Positions 7,585 through 15,302 are shown, counted from the stretch's first letter. The stretch is DNA of 64,000 bases from Acinetobacter corruptisaponis (GCF_030053775.1 NZ_CP125669.1:2537962-2601961), one strand, 5' to 3'. Translations and numbers: made by a program. Notes: a model not told the origin generated them from the sequence alone.

Positions 7585-8697
7585 ATGGGGTTATTAGACT
7601 TTATTAATACAGATGAAAGCTATGAATACATTTCACTTAAAGAAGCTATCATTTTTTTAAAAGAAAAAACAAACTCAACTATCCAAGAAGTAGCTATATA
7701 TTTATTAAATAAAGGTGTGCCTAGTGATTTAGCGTGTCATACAAAAGGCTCTGATTACAAAATAAAAGAAACAAGTGGAAAACATTTTAGTTATGGCATG
7801 TTTAGACCATATGGCAGAAATTGGGCTTTTGAATACCTGACTAATATCTCTGAAAGCTATAATTGTGCTACATGGGCCGAATTAAAGAATTACAATCCCT
7901 TATGGGAAGATTGGGGCATTCCTTTAAATAATGATAATGTTGCACTTCTTGAGAAAACATACTGGTATAGACAAGCATTCCTAAATTTAGAACCTATAAA
8001 ATCCTTAAATTTATTTGATGAAAATTTGCCTGAATTAAACCCAGACTTAATCCCTATATGGGATGAAAATTATTTAAATATACTTAATGCTGATAATCCT
8101 GATTCAAAAGAGACGGGCTTTGATACTTTTGTGGATGATAATTTTTTATACACAACATACGATGAGTCAAATAAGCCTAAAAAACTTCCACTTTATTTTA
8201 AAAATAATACCTTTACCCCAAATCAAGTTGATGGCTTAAACGACAACCTATCAACCCAAGAGACTATAGGCTGTGGACAGCCATCCATTCAGCAAGTAGA
8301 ACCAAGCATTGAAAATTTAAACTGTGAAATTGTACGACTTAGGAATCTTTTAGCAGATCAAACAACAGAAATTCAGGATTTAAAATCTAAAATTCAGGAA
8401 CTAGAGACACCGCCAACGATTCAGAATGATAAACCTGACCTTTTAGCCTTGATTCTTGATGAAACCCAAACAGATAGATATGCCCCTGACTTAGTCTATT
8501 CTATTAAGTTGTGGCTAGACGTGTATGTTAATAACCCGAAAGCCGATAGCCATAACAATAAAGCTAATACATGGATAAAAAATAATACGCCGTATAATGG
8601 AGAGCAAGACGATACACCAACACGGCGAATTAGAGAGATTGCTACACCATTTAGGGACTTACACCAATCAAGAAAAAGATTATTAGAAAATAAATAA
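7585..8697 (+). CDS. Unknown AT-rich protein with central coiled coil, cargo candidate
   Basis: A 370-residue protein I do not recognise. The ATG at 7585 follows a GGGGG ribosome site; a GTG at 7573 is an alternative. The N-terminal part (YISLKEAIIFLKEKTNSTIQ) may bind as a helix bundle. The middle is acidic and aromatic. Around residues 245-275 a leucine heptad pattern (NCEIVRLRNLLADQTTEIQD) predicts a coiled coil. The C-terminal 90 residues form a separate basic domain (LVYSIKLWLDVYV, RRIREIATPFRDLHQSRKR). Base use is clearly more AT-rich than the rest of the element. Its place between int and the replication block is where P4-like elements often carry accessory genes, so a defence or fitness role is possible but unproven. 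Confidence 0.75.
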   Translation: MGLLDFINTDESYEYISLKEAIIFLKEKTNSTIQEVAIYLLNKGVPSDLACHTKGSDYKIKETSGKHFSYGMFRPYGRNWAFEYLTNISESYNCATWAELKNYNPLWEDWGIPLNNDNVALLEKTYWYRQAFLNLEPIKSLNLFDENLPELNPDLIPIWDENYLNILNADNPDSKETGFDTFVDDNFLYTTYDESNKPKKLPLYFKNNTFTPNQVDGLNDNLSTQETIGCGQPSIQQVEPSIENLNCEIVRLRNLLADQTTEIQDLKSKIQELETPPTIQNDKPDLLALILDETQTDRYAPDLVYSIKLWLDVYVNNPKADSHNNKANTWIKNNTPYNGEQDDTPTRRIREIATPFRDLHQSRKRLLENK

Positions 8698-8734
8698 TAT
8701 TCTAACTATATGATTTTATTGGTAGGTACTTATA

Positions 8735-8764
8735 GGGACGTAAATTTTACGTCCTTTCTTTTTG
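8735..8764 (+). terminator. Terminator of the unknown cargo gene
   Basis: Stem GGACGTAA / TTACGTCC (8736-8743 and 8747-8754) with an ATT loop and a T-rich tail, 38 bases past the stop codon. Confidence 0.85.
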
Positions 8765-8866
8765 CGTTTAAGCCCCTTGTGGGCCGTATTATCTCACCTG
8801 TTTAGATGCATCTATCAACCCTTGCCACGAACTGACAGGGGAATCATTTAATTGATAGGTGAATCT

Positions 8867-9166
8867 ATGACAATAGCCAATCTACAAAACTCTGATGCTT
8901 TCCTACGCATCAAAGACCTTGCCAATTTCCCTGAACGCAAGGAACGTATCCAACTCCATAAAGCAGGCAAGTGCAAAGGGCAGACTAAACGCATCTCCGC
9001 ACGTCCAGCATCCAGAGGCATCTTAGGCGTATCTGACAAGACGATATGGCAATGGGTGAAACAAGGTGAATTTCCTCAACCAATCAAACTAGGCAGCATC
9101 ACAGTATGGCGTTTATCTGATGTGCAGGCATGGATGCAGGCGCAAGGACTGGAGGCACAACCATGA
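8867..9166 (+). CDS. AlpA-family DNA-binding regulator
   Basis: A 99-residue protein with a MerR-like winged helix at its C-terminal half, seen in GVSDKTIWQWVKQGEFPQPI followed by KLGSITVWRLSDVQAWMQAQ. This is the AlpA/Vis signature of P4 and CP4 elements, where the protein acts as excisionase and transcription regulator. The N-terminal 45 residues are longer than in E. coli AlpA. The ATG at 8867 is preferred over an in-frame TTG at 8852 because of the AGGTG site seven bases upstream. Its stop overlaps the next start (ATGA), opening a chain of coupled genes. Confidence 0.88.
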   Translation: MTIANLQNSDAFLRIKDLANFPERKERIQLHKAGKCKGQTKRISARPASRGILGVSDKTIWQWVKQGEFPQPIKLGSITVWRLSDVQAWMQAQGLEAQP

Positions 9167-9372
9167 ATCATCAAACTGTCATCCTAGACCACCTCCAACA
9201 AGGCAAAACCATAAGCCAAGCCGAAGCCATAGAGCTATGCGACTGCTACCGCCTTTCGGCTGTAATTGACCGATTAAGAAAGCAAGGTTTTGACATCGTG
9301 ACCCATAATGAACCAAACCTAAACAACAAAGGCACACATGCCAGATATGAATTAAAAGAGGTGGCAGCATGA
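9163..9372 (+). CDS. Small helix-turn-helix-like protein
   Basis: A 69-residue protein whose body reads as a small winged helix: a helix (TVILDHLQQGKTISQAEAIE), a recognition-type helix (YRLSAVIDRLRKQG) and a short beta wing ending in HARYEL. This pattern is common in small element-borne proteins that specify gene dosage or regulation. Function is unknown. The start overlaps the AlpA stop (ATGA at 9163-9166) and its own stop overlaps the BRO-N start in the same way, so translation of the three is coupled. Confidence 0.8.
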   Translation: MNHQTVILDHLQQGKTISQAEAIELCDCYRLSAVIDRLRKQGFDIVTHNEPNLNNKGTHARYELKEVAA

Positions 9373-9920
9373 ACGCCGTAACCCATTTCGATTTTAAATC
9401 CAGTTCCGTTCGTATTGTTTTAGATGACAACGGCGAACCTTTATTTTGTTTGGCGGATGTGTGTAAGGTTTTAAATATTTCACGTTCTTCCGACCTACTA
9501 CAGATTCAAAGGGGGTACGTTAAAAACGAAACCCCTAAACGATATGGCGCATTAGACCCAATTGGTGTACAGAAAATAAGTGTTTCAACCAATGGTGGCA
9601 AACAAGAACTGATCTTTATCAATGAACCTAATCTCTACCGTGTCATTTTTAGATCAAATAAACCCGAAGCACTCAATTTCCAAAACTGGGTATTTGCAGA
9701 GCTATTGCCAACACTCAGAAAGACTGGTTCATATTCAGCAAGACAGACCGCTTTTGATGAATTGAACCGCCTGTGTATGCAGGAAAAAGTATCTAAAGAA
9801 AAAGGTACGTTCCATAGTCATGGTATGCACCGCCGTAAACATGAAAAGCACTTGAACGCTTTAAAAATCAAGACCTGTAAAGAAAATATACAGCTTACTT
9901 TTGAGGGGGTTACACCATGA
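9369..9920 (+). CDS. BRO-N domain protein (antirepressor-like)
   Basis: A 183-residue protein with an N-terminal BRO-N domain (about residues 8-115). It starts with VRIVLDDNGEPLFCLADVCKVL and ends with the conserved LNFQNWVFAELLPTLRKTGSY, the typical 'W-v-t-eVLPslRktG-Y' ending. BRO-N domains bind DNA and occur in phage antirepressors. The C-terminal 55 residues are basic (MHRRKHEKHLNALKIKTC) and unassigned. In this context it could relieve repression of the element, but that is inference. Coupled by ATGA overlaps to both neighbours. Confidence 0.88.
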   Translation: MNAVTHFDFKSSSVRIVLDDNGEPLFCLADVCKVLNISRSSDLLQIQRGYVKNETPKRYGALDPIGVQKISVSTNGGKQELIFINEPNLYRVIFRSNKPEALNFQNWVFAELLPTLRKTGSYSARQTAFDELNRLCMQEKVSKEKGTFHSHGMHRRKHEKHLNALKIKTCKENIQLTFEGVTP

Positions 9921-10258
9921 ATAAATCTGTAAACCCTAAACTTACCCCAGTGCTTAAAGACCAAGAAAACGCTTACGTTGTAGCTGAACTCCGCCCGTGT
10001 ACAGATCAGGACGAATACACTGACCTCGTCATTGATAACGAGCATTATGCCATTCACCGCCTAGATGCTTGCAAGGACTCAGAAACAGCAATGTACACTG
10101 CCATTGATATTGAACGTACAGAGCCAAACCACAAGCACATCACGCTACACCTTGAAAGCCTAATGAAGCTGATACATGGCATACACGGCGAATATGAGCC
10201 ACAGCCACAACGTGAAGTATTTAGGCTGCTAGAACAGGCAAAGGAACAGGGGTCTTAA
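9917..10258 (+). CDS. Hypothetical acidic protein of the element
   Basis: A 113-residue soluble protein with no motif I recognise. It is acidic overall, with two likely beta-rich halves (AYVVAELRPCTDQDEYTDLV and YAIHRLDACKDSETAMYTAI) and a final helix (REVFRLLEQAKEQ). It starts by ATGA overlap with the BRO-N gene and ends three bases before the Ash-like frame. Similar small genes fill this slot in other integrative elements. Confidence 0.75.
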   Translation: MNKSVNPKLTPVLKDQENAYVVAELRPCTDQDEYTDLVIDNEHYAIHRLDACKDSETAMYTAIDIERTEPNHKHITLHLESLMKLIHGIHGEYEPQPQREVFRLLEQAKEQGS

Positions 10259-10261
10259 ACC

Positions 10262-10708
10262 ATGAATCAAGATTTAAACCCTATACAGACTCCAATAAAA
10301 CCTTATGGTTTAGACTTGCTCCATCAATCTGTGGAGCAACCTAATTCAACGTGCGTTCAACGCCTGTTAAGAAATGATAAGGCTGTGATGTCATGTTTAG
10401 TCACGTTTTCAGCTTTAGAACTTGCATATAGCCCTATACGCCGTTATATTGATTCTGCTTTGAGCAAAATCTCAAGGTTAGCTTTGGTCGGCTATCATTC
10501 AATAGGCGCATATAGTCCGCTCAGGGCTTTTTTTATGCGTACTATCTCTATGCGTTCGCATGTTATGGCGAAGCTGTGGAGGGATACTTTCGAGTATGCA
10601 GGTAACCTATTGAGCCTGTCGACCAACCCTTTACAGCTTTGCCACCTTAATTACTTGGTCGTAATTGGCAAAGCTCCATCATCAATAGGAGCGCATACCC
10701 ATGCCTAA
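10262..10708 (+). CDS. Ash-like reading frame overlying the immunity region
   Basis: A 148-codon frame whose second half (KISRLALVGYHSIGAYSPLR, then MRTISMRSHVMAKLW and a tail ending GAHTHA) resembles the Ash/Icd-like frames of P4-type elements, as I remember them. It has unusual, low-complexity composition and no fold that I can name. The DNA beneath it carries the inverted and direct repeats described separately as an immunity-RNA structure, so codons here are constrained by RNA function. It overlaps the next gene by eight bases. Whether the full protein is made is uncertain; it may mainly let ribosomes pass through the leader. Confidence 0.55.
   Translation: MNQDLNPIQTPIKPYGLDLLHQSVEQPNSTCVQRLLRNDKAVMSCLVTFSALELAYSPIRRYIDSALSKISRLALVGYHSIGAYSPLRAFFMRTISMRSHVMAKLWRDTFEYAGNLLSLSTNPLQLCHLNYLVVIGKAPSSIGAHTHA
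10490..10534 (+). promoter_or_regulatory. seqA-like stem-loop with T-run (conditional terminator candidate)
   Basis: GGCTAT (10490-10495) can pair with ATAGTCC (10512-10518, one bulge), placing the octamer TCAATAGG (10499-10506) in the loop. A seven-T run at 10528-10534 follows. In phage P4 the equivalent site binds CI RNA and causes early termination of the replication operon. Confidence 0.55.
10560..10640 (+). ncRNA. Putative P4 CI-type immunity RNA
   Basis: Two adjacent hairpins are visible: ATACT-TTCG-AGTAT (10584-10597), with a stable tetraloop, and CAGG / CCTG (10599-10602 and 10615-10618). The 12-base loop of the second contains CCTATTGA (10606-10613). That octamer is exactly complementary to the two flanking TCAATAGG sites at 10499-10506 and 10682-10689, the seqA-seqB-seqC layout known from P4. 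Both ends of the RNA are guesses; no transcript data are available. Confidence 0.6.
10635..10692 (+). promoter_or_regulatory. seqC-like site with competing hairpins over a ribosome binding site
   Basis: One structure pairs AGCTTTGCC (10635-10643) with GGCAAAGCT (10667-10675), with AATTAC/GTAATT stacked inside. An alternative pairs GCTCC (10673-10677) with GGAGC (10688-10692), exposing most of TCAATAGG. The AGGAG there is the ribosome site of the gene starting at 10701, so pairing with the immunity RNA would also block its translation. Confidence 0.55.
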
Positions 10709-10994
10709 ATCAAACACGCCTAAAACTTACGATATTTATGACATCTATGACGTTCAATCATTGGCAGCCGTCGATATGGACTGGATGGAAACATCTATAG
10801 AACTTATCCGTGCGAAAGTTAAAAAACTATCAAAACGTTTAGAAGAAAGTTATGGAGTGCATGGCTGTAATTTTTCTGAATTGGAAACAATGATTGATAT
10901 GTTTCAATATTTGGCATTAACCCGAAATGATTACCACCAACAACAAGAAAAAGCCTACAAAGAGGAAATGGACGTACTGGAGGGTAATAAATGA
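10701..10994 (+). CDS. Small hypothetical protein upstream of the primase
   Basis: A 97-residue, mainly helical, charged protein (for example ELIRAKVKKLSKRLEESYG and YHQQQEKAYKEEMDVLEG) without a recognised domain. The N terminus has a short repeated tract (YDIYDIYDV). Its ribosome site lies inside the seqC-like element, so it would be the first gene shut off by the proposed immunity RNA, a position comparable to kil in P4. Its stop overlaps the start of the DUF927 gene (ATGA at 10991). Confidence 0.78.
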   Translation: MPKSNTPKTYDIYDIYDVQSLAAVDMDWMETSIELIRAKVKKLSKRLEESYGVHGCNFSELETMIDMFQYLALTRNDYHQQQEKAYKEEMDVLEGNK

Positions 10995-13444
10995 ATATGA
11001 GACCCTCATGGGACACCACACCTGATCTATTTGAGGACGGCGAAAGCCGTTCTACCCCTCAGAAACAACAAAGCCCACTGGAGGAAGTGGGCAATGGTGA
11101 CGTATCAACAGGAATCATTGACGCTTTAGAACATCAAACAGAAAGTTTACTGATTGTATATCAAAATGAAATCATTAAACAATTAGGCGGATGCCCCTCA
11201 GAAATACGCCGTTCAATGATTGAGAACGCCACCCAATACGGTGAGGCTGATGACAATGCCCTGTATGGTTTAGCCGTATGGGATTTATACGATACAGACC
11301 TTATGCCAAAAGGGGTTATATTCACCAATCCATCAATAGACAATTTTCAGGACATTGTTTATGGATATGGTGGACACTATTTTAACCGCCGTAAACAAAG
11401 ACAATTGCCATTGATAGTAACGGATGATTTATTGCTGGCATTTAAGACAGCGTATCCAGTGTATACCAGCCACCCTACAGGACACATCAATGCCCATACC
11501 CTCAAGGCATTAATGCAGGCACATCCTGACCTATGCTTTATTGCCCCAGTCCATCAACAGGACGATATTCAACGCCGTTACACTGACCTCAATGTCAAAA
11601 TGGCGTTTATTCCTGAACCGCCTAACCTTGCCATGTCACAGGATGAACTGGATGGCATGATCAAGGTGGCAGTTGAACAAGCCAAAGCCCCTCCAAAGGG
11701 GCATATTGCCAAACCGTTTAAAATGGATGATGGCTCATGGTTGCATATCCTTGAAAGTGGCCTGTATCAGATCAAGGAAAAACAGGACGAGAATGGCGAA
11801 ACCAAACAGAGCAAAATCCTGATTTCCAATGCCCTAATCATTTTGGGAGAAGCCCGCAGCCTTAAAAATGACAACTGGAAACGCGTCATCCAGTTCCATG
11901 ATAAAGACCGCACACTGCATACCCTGATTATTCCCTATGAGAACTTTATGGGTGAGGCACAGGACGCTTTAAAGCTGATTGCCAGCCATGGCCTGATGCC
12001 ACCACGACAGACCCATAAAAAGAATGTATTCATCAACTACCTACAGGATTACCCCATAGAGAAACGCTTTCGCTGTGTAGATCGGACTGGATGGTATGGC
12101 AATGCCTTTGTCACCACCAACCGAACCTATGGCAACAATGGCGATGGTGAGGAGTTGCTATTTCATAGTGAGATGAAAGACCCCTACAGCACAATGGGAA
12201 CGCTTGAGGGATGGCAAGAATTAAGCCGATTGATCGAACCTCATGCCCTTGCCGTTCTATCCTTTGCCTGTGCATTCTCAGGGCAACTGGTGACACCACT
12301 GGATATAGAAAGCGGTGGCTTTCATATCTATGGTACATCCACGGATGGCAAAAGTACCATCACAAAGGCAGCCTGTGGCATATGGGGAAAACCCAAAGAC
12401 GTATCAAAGTCATGGCGAACCACTGACAACGCCCTGGAGAATGATGCCGAACTCCGCAATGACAATTTCCTCAACCTTGATGAATTACGGCAGGCGGTCC
12501 CAAAAGCAGTTTCGGATATTGTCTATATGCTGACAGGCGCACAGGGCAAAGCCAGGGGCAGTAAATCAGGCAGGAACCGAGACACCAAACACTTTAACCT
12601 GATGTATACCTCGACAGGTGAAATTGCCCTCGAGGACCATTTACGCCGTGGTGGCATTGAAATGGATGCAGGGCTACTCCTCCGCTTTGCCCATATCCCC
12701 AGTGATGCAGGCAAAGGTTACGGCGTATTTGAGCAGATTAACTATGGTAATGGCCCCAGTGACGTTGGCAACCGTATCAATGAACTGGCAGCCAAACACT
12801 ACGGCCATGCAGGCATTAAATGGCTGGAGTACCTGACCACCAATAAAGACGACCTGATACTACAGGCGCAAACCATGCTGGATGACTTCATGGTCAAACA
12901 TGCCACCAAAAACAGTCAGGCGGTGCGCGTATTGCGCCGTTTTGCATTGGTGGCGGTTGCAGGTGAACTGGCAACACAGGCAGGGATTACAGGATGGCAG
13001 CAGGGGCGCAGCTTTGAAGCTGTGGGACAATGCTTTAATACATGGCTAGGTACGCTGGGCAATGGTGAAAACATTGAGGAAAGCAAGATACTGGAGCATT
13101 TCAAGGCATTCTTTGAAGCCCATGGGACAAGCCGTTTTGAAAGCCTGACCATTATCCGACACCCTGACGGTGAAACCATCCGCCCACGTATTCATAACCG
13201 TGTTGGCTATTATGACCCTGATGAGCGTATCTACCTTGTATCAAGCACCATGTTTAAGCAGGAAATGTGCATAGGACTCAATGAAGCGAATGCCAAAAAG
13301 GTCCTTAGAGCAAATGGATGGCTTGTACTGGGTGAGGATGACCGAGTGGTGAAACGCATGGGCGGAAAATTACCCGATGGCAGCCGTCCGAGAATGATGC
13401 ATTTTAAGGCTGATGTGATGCACAGCTTTGATGATGAATCCTGA
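10991..13444 (+). CDS. DUF927 replicative primase-helicase
   Basis: An 817-residue replication protein of the integrative-element type. An N-terminal TOPRIM-like region (about 100-205, with LPLIVTDDLLLAFKTAYPVY) is followed by the DUF927 ATPase. Walker A is GTSTDGKST (about 448-456) inside GGFHIYGTSTDGKSTITKA, and Walker B is FLNLDEL (about 493-499). A GKARGSKSGRNR loop and a C-terminal winged-helix-like part (ERIYLVSSTMFKQEM) follow. It probably unwinds and primes the element's own origin; the iteron array starting 18 bases after its stop supports this. Coupled to the gene before it. No frameshift is seen. Confidence 0.92.
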   Translation: MNMRPSWDTTPDLFEDGESRSTPQKQQSPLEEVGNGDVSTGIIDALEHQTESLLIVYQNEIIKQLGGCPSEIRRSMIENATQYGEADDNALYGLAVWDLYDTDLMPKGVIFTNPSIDNFQDIVYGYGGHYFNRRKQRQLPLIVTDDLLLAFKTAYPVYTSHPTGHINAHTLKALMQAHPDLCFIAPVHQQDDIQRRYTDLNVKMAFIPEPPNLAMSQDELDGMIKVAVEQAKAPPKGHIAKPFKMDDGSWLHILESGLYQIKEKQDENGETKQSKILISNALIILGEARSLKNDNWKRVIQFHDKDRTLHTLIIPYENFMGEAQDALKLIASHGLMPPRQTHKKNVFINYLQDYPIEKRFRCVDRTGWYGNAFVTTNRTYGNNGDGEELLFHSEMKDPYSTMGTLEGWQELSRLIEPHALAVLSFACAFSGQLVTPLDIESGGFHIYGTSTDGKSTITKAACGIWGKPKDVSKSWRTTDNALENDAELRNDNFLNLDELRQAVPKAVSDIVYMLTGAQGKARGSKSGRNRDTKHFNLMYTSTGEIALEDHLRRGGIEMDAGLLLRFAHIPSDAGKGYGVFEQINYGNGPSDVGNRINELAAKHYGHAGIKWLEYLTTNKDDLILQAQTMLDDFMVKHATKNSQAVRVLRRFALVAVAGELATQAGITGWQQGRSFEAVGQCFNTWLGTLGNGENIEESKILEHFKAFFEAHGTSRFESLTIIRHPDGETIRPRIHNRVGYYDPDERIYLVSSTMFKQEMCIGLNEANAKKVLRANGWLVLGEDDRVVKRMGGKLPDGSRPRMMHFKADVMHSFDDES

Positions 13445-13461
13445 AATCATGTTTTTATGAC

Positions 13462-13718
13462 GGGACGTGTGGGACGTTACCAATATATTTTAGTTTAATG
13501 CATTGTTATATATAAATATTATAACGTCCCATTAAGTAAGTTATATGTTTTTTATGTTTGGGACATAGATGGGACGTGTGGGACATAGTGTAATGCGTCC
13601 CATTGTGTCCCAAGTATCATACTGATATTTTGGACGTATTTATTATAGAGTGGGACGTATGTTGTTTATATATAATCAATATCTTATCTATACACGTCCC
13701 AAAAGTCCCACACGTCCC
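13462..13718. repeat. Iteron array, putative replication origin of the element
   Basis: About 13 copies of GGGACGT or close variants on both strands: GGGACGT at 13462, 13471, 13571 and 13652; GGGACAT at 13560 and 13580; TGGACGT at 13631; inverse copies at 13524, 13595, 13605, 13694, 13704 and 13712. Two AT-only stretches lie among them (13506-13523 and 13667-13690), suitable as unwinding elements. Position right after the primase-helicase gene fits an origin bound by that protein. Function is inferred. Confidence 0.75.
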
Positions 13719-13759
13719 ACCTAAAAAGGCACATACATACAGCTAAACGAGAGAACAAC

Positions 13760-14014
13760 ATGACAAATGCCATTCACATCATAATTGGGGTTAGTGCTCT
13801 TTCCATTTTGGTTGGCAGTATATTCTTATATTTTCGCTGGAAGTTTATCAAGGCTCTAAATAACCTGAACCGTAAAGCGATGTGTATCCACATTTCTGAC
13901 TTTATTGACCCTAATCTTATTAAGGTCAACAAGAGCACACCCAATAGACGGAGAATCTTATGTAGTGGGCATTATGAAATGCTGAAAAACAGAAAAACAA
14001 CTAACAATCACTAA
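13760..14014 (+). CDS. Small single-pass membrane protein
   Basis: An 84-residue protein with one membrane helix at about residues 5-26 (IHIIIGVSALSILVGSIFLY) and a basic cytosolic tail (RWKFIKALNNLNRK and RRRILCSGHYEMLKNRK). The positive-inside pattern predicts N-out, C-in. I do not recognise it. It begins 42 bases after the last iteron. The ATG follows an AACGAGAG region that can act as a weak ribosome site. Confidence 0.6.
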   Translation: MTNAIHIIIGVSALSILVGSIFLYFRWKFIKALNNLNRKAMCIHISDFIDPNLIKVNKSTPNRRRILCSGHYEMLKNRKTTNNH

Positions 14015-14018
14015 CTTA

Positions 14019-14274
14019 TTACCTTGACGAAAACCCTTAAAAAACACACTTAAAACTACTCCATAACGTATATATGACAAGGCTTAAATGGTTATTTGCA
14101 GATAGTTTTATGTCTTGATTCTGTCAAGGTAAATTGCTTGATTCCTCCATATCCAACCTAAATCATTAGTGAAATAATTACCAAAAAACGGCGTAAAATA
14201 GACTCCAAGCCTTATATAGTAATGCTTAGAGCATGATTTAAAAAACAGTAAAAAAGTGCATTTCGTCAAGGTAA
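14019..14274. repeat. Widely spaced 14-bp inverted repeat with an internal third copy
   Basis: TTACCTTGACGAAA at 14019-14032 and its exact inverse at 14261-14274, with the core GTCAAGGTAA again at 14123-14132. No gene lies between. The set could be a second replication site (like crr of P4), a partition site, or operator sites for the zinc-ribbon gene that follows. Confidence 0.6.
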
Positions 14275-14361
14275 AACCACTGTTTTTAGGTATATTTTCC
14301 TTAATTTAAGGCTTAAAACGGTACAAAACAGGCTATTTCGGTCAAAAAAACAGGTAAAAAC

Positions 14362-14961
14362 ATGCAAAAAACACATGAAAAAGTAGAAGATTGCCTAGCT
14401 TTAGATAGTCGCAGCATGGCGAAATCAGCAGTTTTTGAGGATGGCAGACAAGGTACATGGGGATGGCACAATACTTCTACTGGTGAGGAAGTGGCAAAAA
14501 TTGGATATAGTTACCATAATCAACAATTAACCTTACATTATCAATTCAATAAACAGCCTTATCATTACAGTATCAATATAGAAACAACGCCATGTCATTA
14601 CGGCGGTATGCGTTATTGGTTTACTTGTCCCGATTGCCATAAACGAGTCGCCAAGCTATACCTGAGAGACAGCGCCTTTTCATGCCGTATATGCCAAAAA
14701 CTAAACTATGCAACACAACAAGAAAATAAACTGGATGGCACTAGACTTGTCATGTGCCGAATTAGGAATAAGCTCAACTGGCAGTATGATAATGCTTGGA
14801 TGAAGCCTTATTACAAAATTAGACCCAAAGGAATGCACCAAACCACCTTTAACAAATTGGTTGATCGACATGATCAACTGGAGAACAAAACAAACCGCTA
14901 CCTTATGGCAAGTTTTAAAAAACTATCTGATCGGTATGGAGCTGAATTGGTGCGCACCTAA
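14362..14961 (+). CDS. Zinc-ribbon protein of a mobile-element-associated family
   Basis: A 199-residue protein with one clear four-cysteine zinc ribbon: Cys89 and Cys92 (WFTCPDC), Cys108 and Cys111 (FSCRICQKL). The stretch TPCHYGGMRYWFTCPDC followed by RVAKLYL and YATQQEN matches a widespread family of uncharacterised proteins that I recall from plasmids and integrative elements. The N-terminal half is a beta-rich domain with WGWHNTSTGEEVAKIGYSY, and the C terminus is helical and basic. No reaction is known. It is the last gene before the right end of the element. Confidence 0.82.
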   Translation: MQKTHEKVEDCLALDSRSMAKSAVFEDGRQGTWGWHNTSTGEEVAKIGYSYHNQQLTLHYQFNKQPYHYSINIETTPCHYGGMRYWFTCPDCHKRVAKLYLRDSAFSCRICQKLNYATQQENKLDGTRLVMCRIRNKLNWQYDNAWMKPYYKIRPKGMHQTTFNKLVDRHDQLENKTNRYLMASFKKLSDRYGAELVRT

Positions 14962-15230
14962 AAACAGTCATTTCTGTGCGCACCTGATTGCGTACCACGC
15001 ACCATTAAAGCTAAATAGTGTGTATGAGGCAGAATGCAGTTGTAAGCGTTTATCAGACAGCAGCTTTAACTTTATTTTAACTTTTTGCTTTAACTTTTCG
15101 CCTATGGGGAATTTTTTTTTATGCATGGGAGAGGGGGCGGTGTCCTATCAACGAGCTACTAAAAACTTTTACCCTCCCCATACTTATCTAAAATTGAATA
15201 TCATCCCAAAATCATAGGGTACTTTTGCGT
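14949..15230. other. Right-end non-coding stretch of the element
   Basis: Contains a 9-bp inverted repeat, GGTGCGCAC / GTGCGCACC (14949-14957 and 14976-14984), spanning the stop codon of the zinc-ribbon gene, and a nine-to-ten T run near 15111-15120 followed by a G-rich patch. I see no convincing gene here; the open frame reading through it lacks a ribosome site and recognisable protein features. Confidence 0.5.
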
Positions 15231-15256
15231 TTTGTTGGTATTTTTGTTGGTATAAA
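15231..15256 (+). repeat. Arm-type direct repeat at the right end
   Basis: Exact 26-base copy of 6098-6123, made of two TTTGTTGGTAT units. It marks the inner side of the right end and fits a P'-arm integrase binding site. Confidence 0.75.
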
Positions 15257-15302
15257 TGAAAGTGTGAAATCTAAAAGTATTGCTGTTAAAGGTTTATAGG
15301 CT

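Noticed and set aside
13462..13718. CRISPR array, because of the repeated GGGACGT units
   Set aside because: The repeats are only seven bases, irregularly spaced and on both strands, with no spacers of even length and no cas genes.
14861..15217. A 118-codon frame overlapping the end of the zinc-ribbon gene and running into the right end of the element
   Set aside because: Overlaps a well-supported gene in another frame, lacks a ribosome site, and its later part is low complexity.
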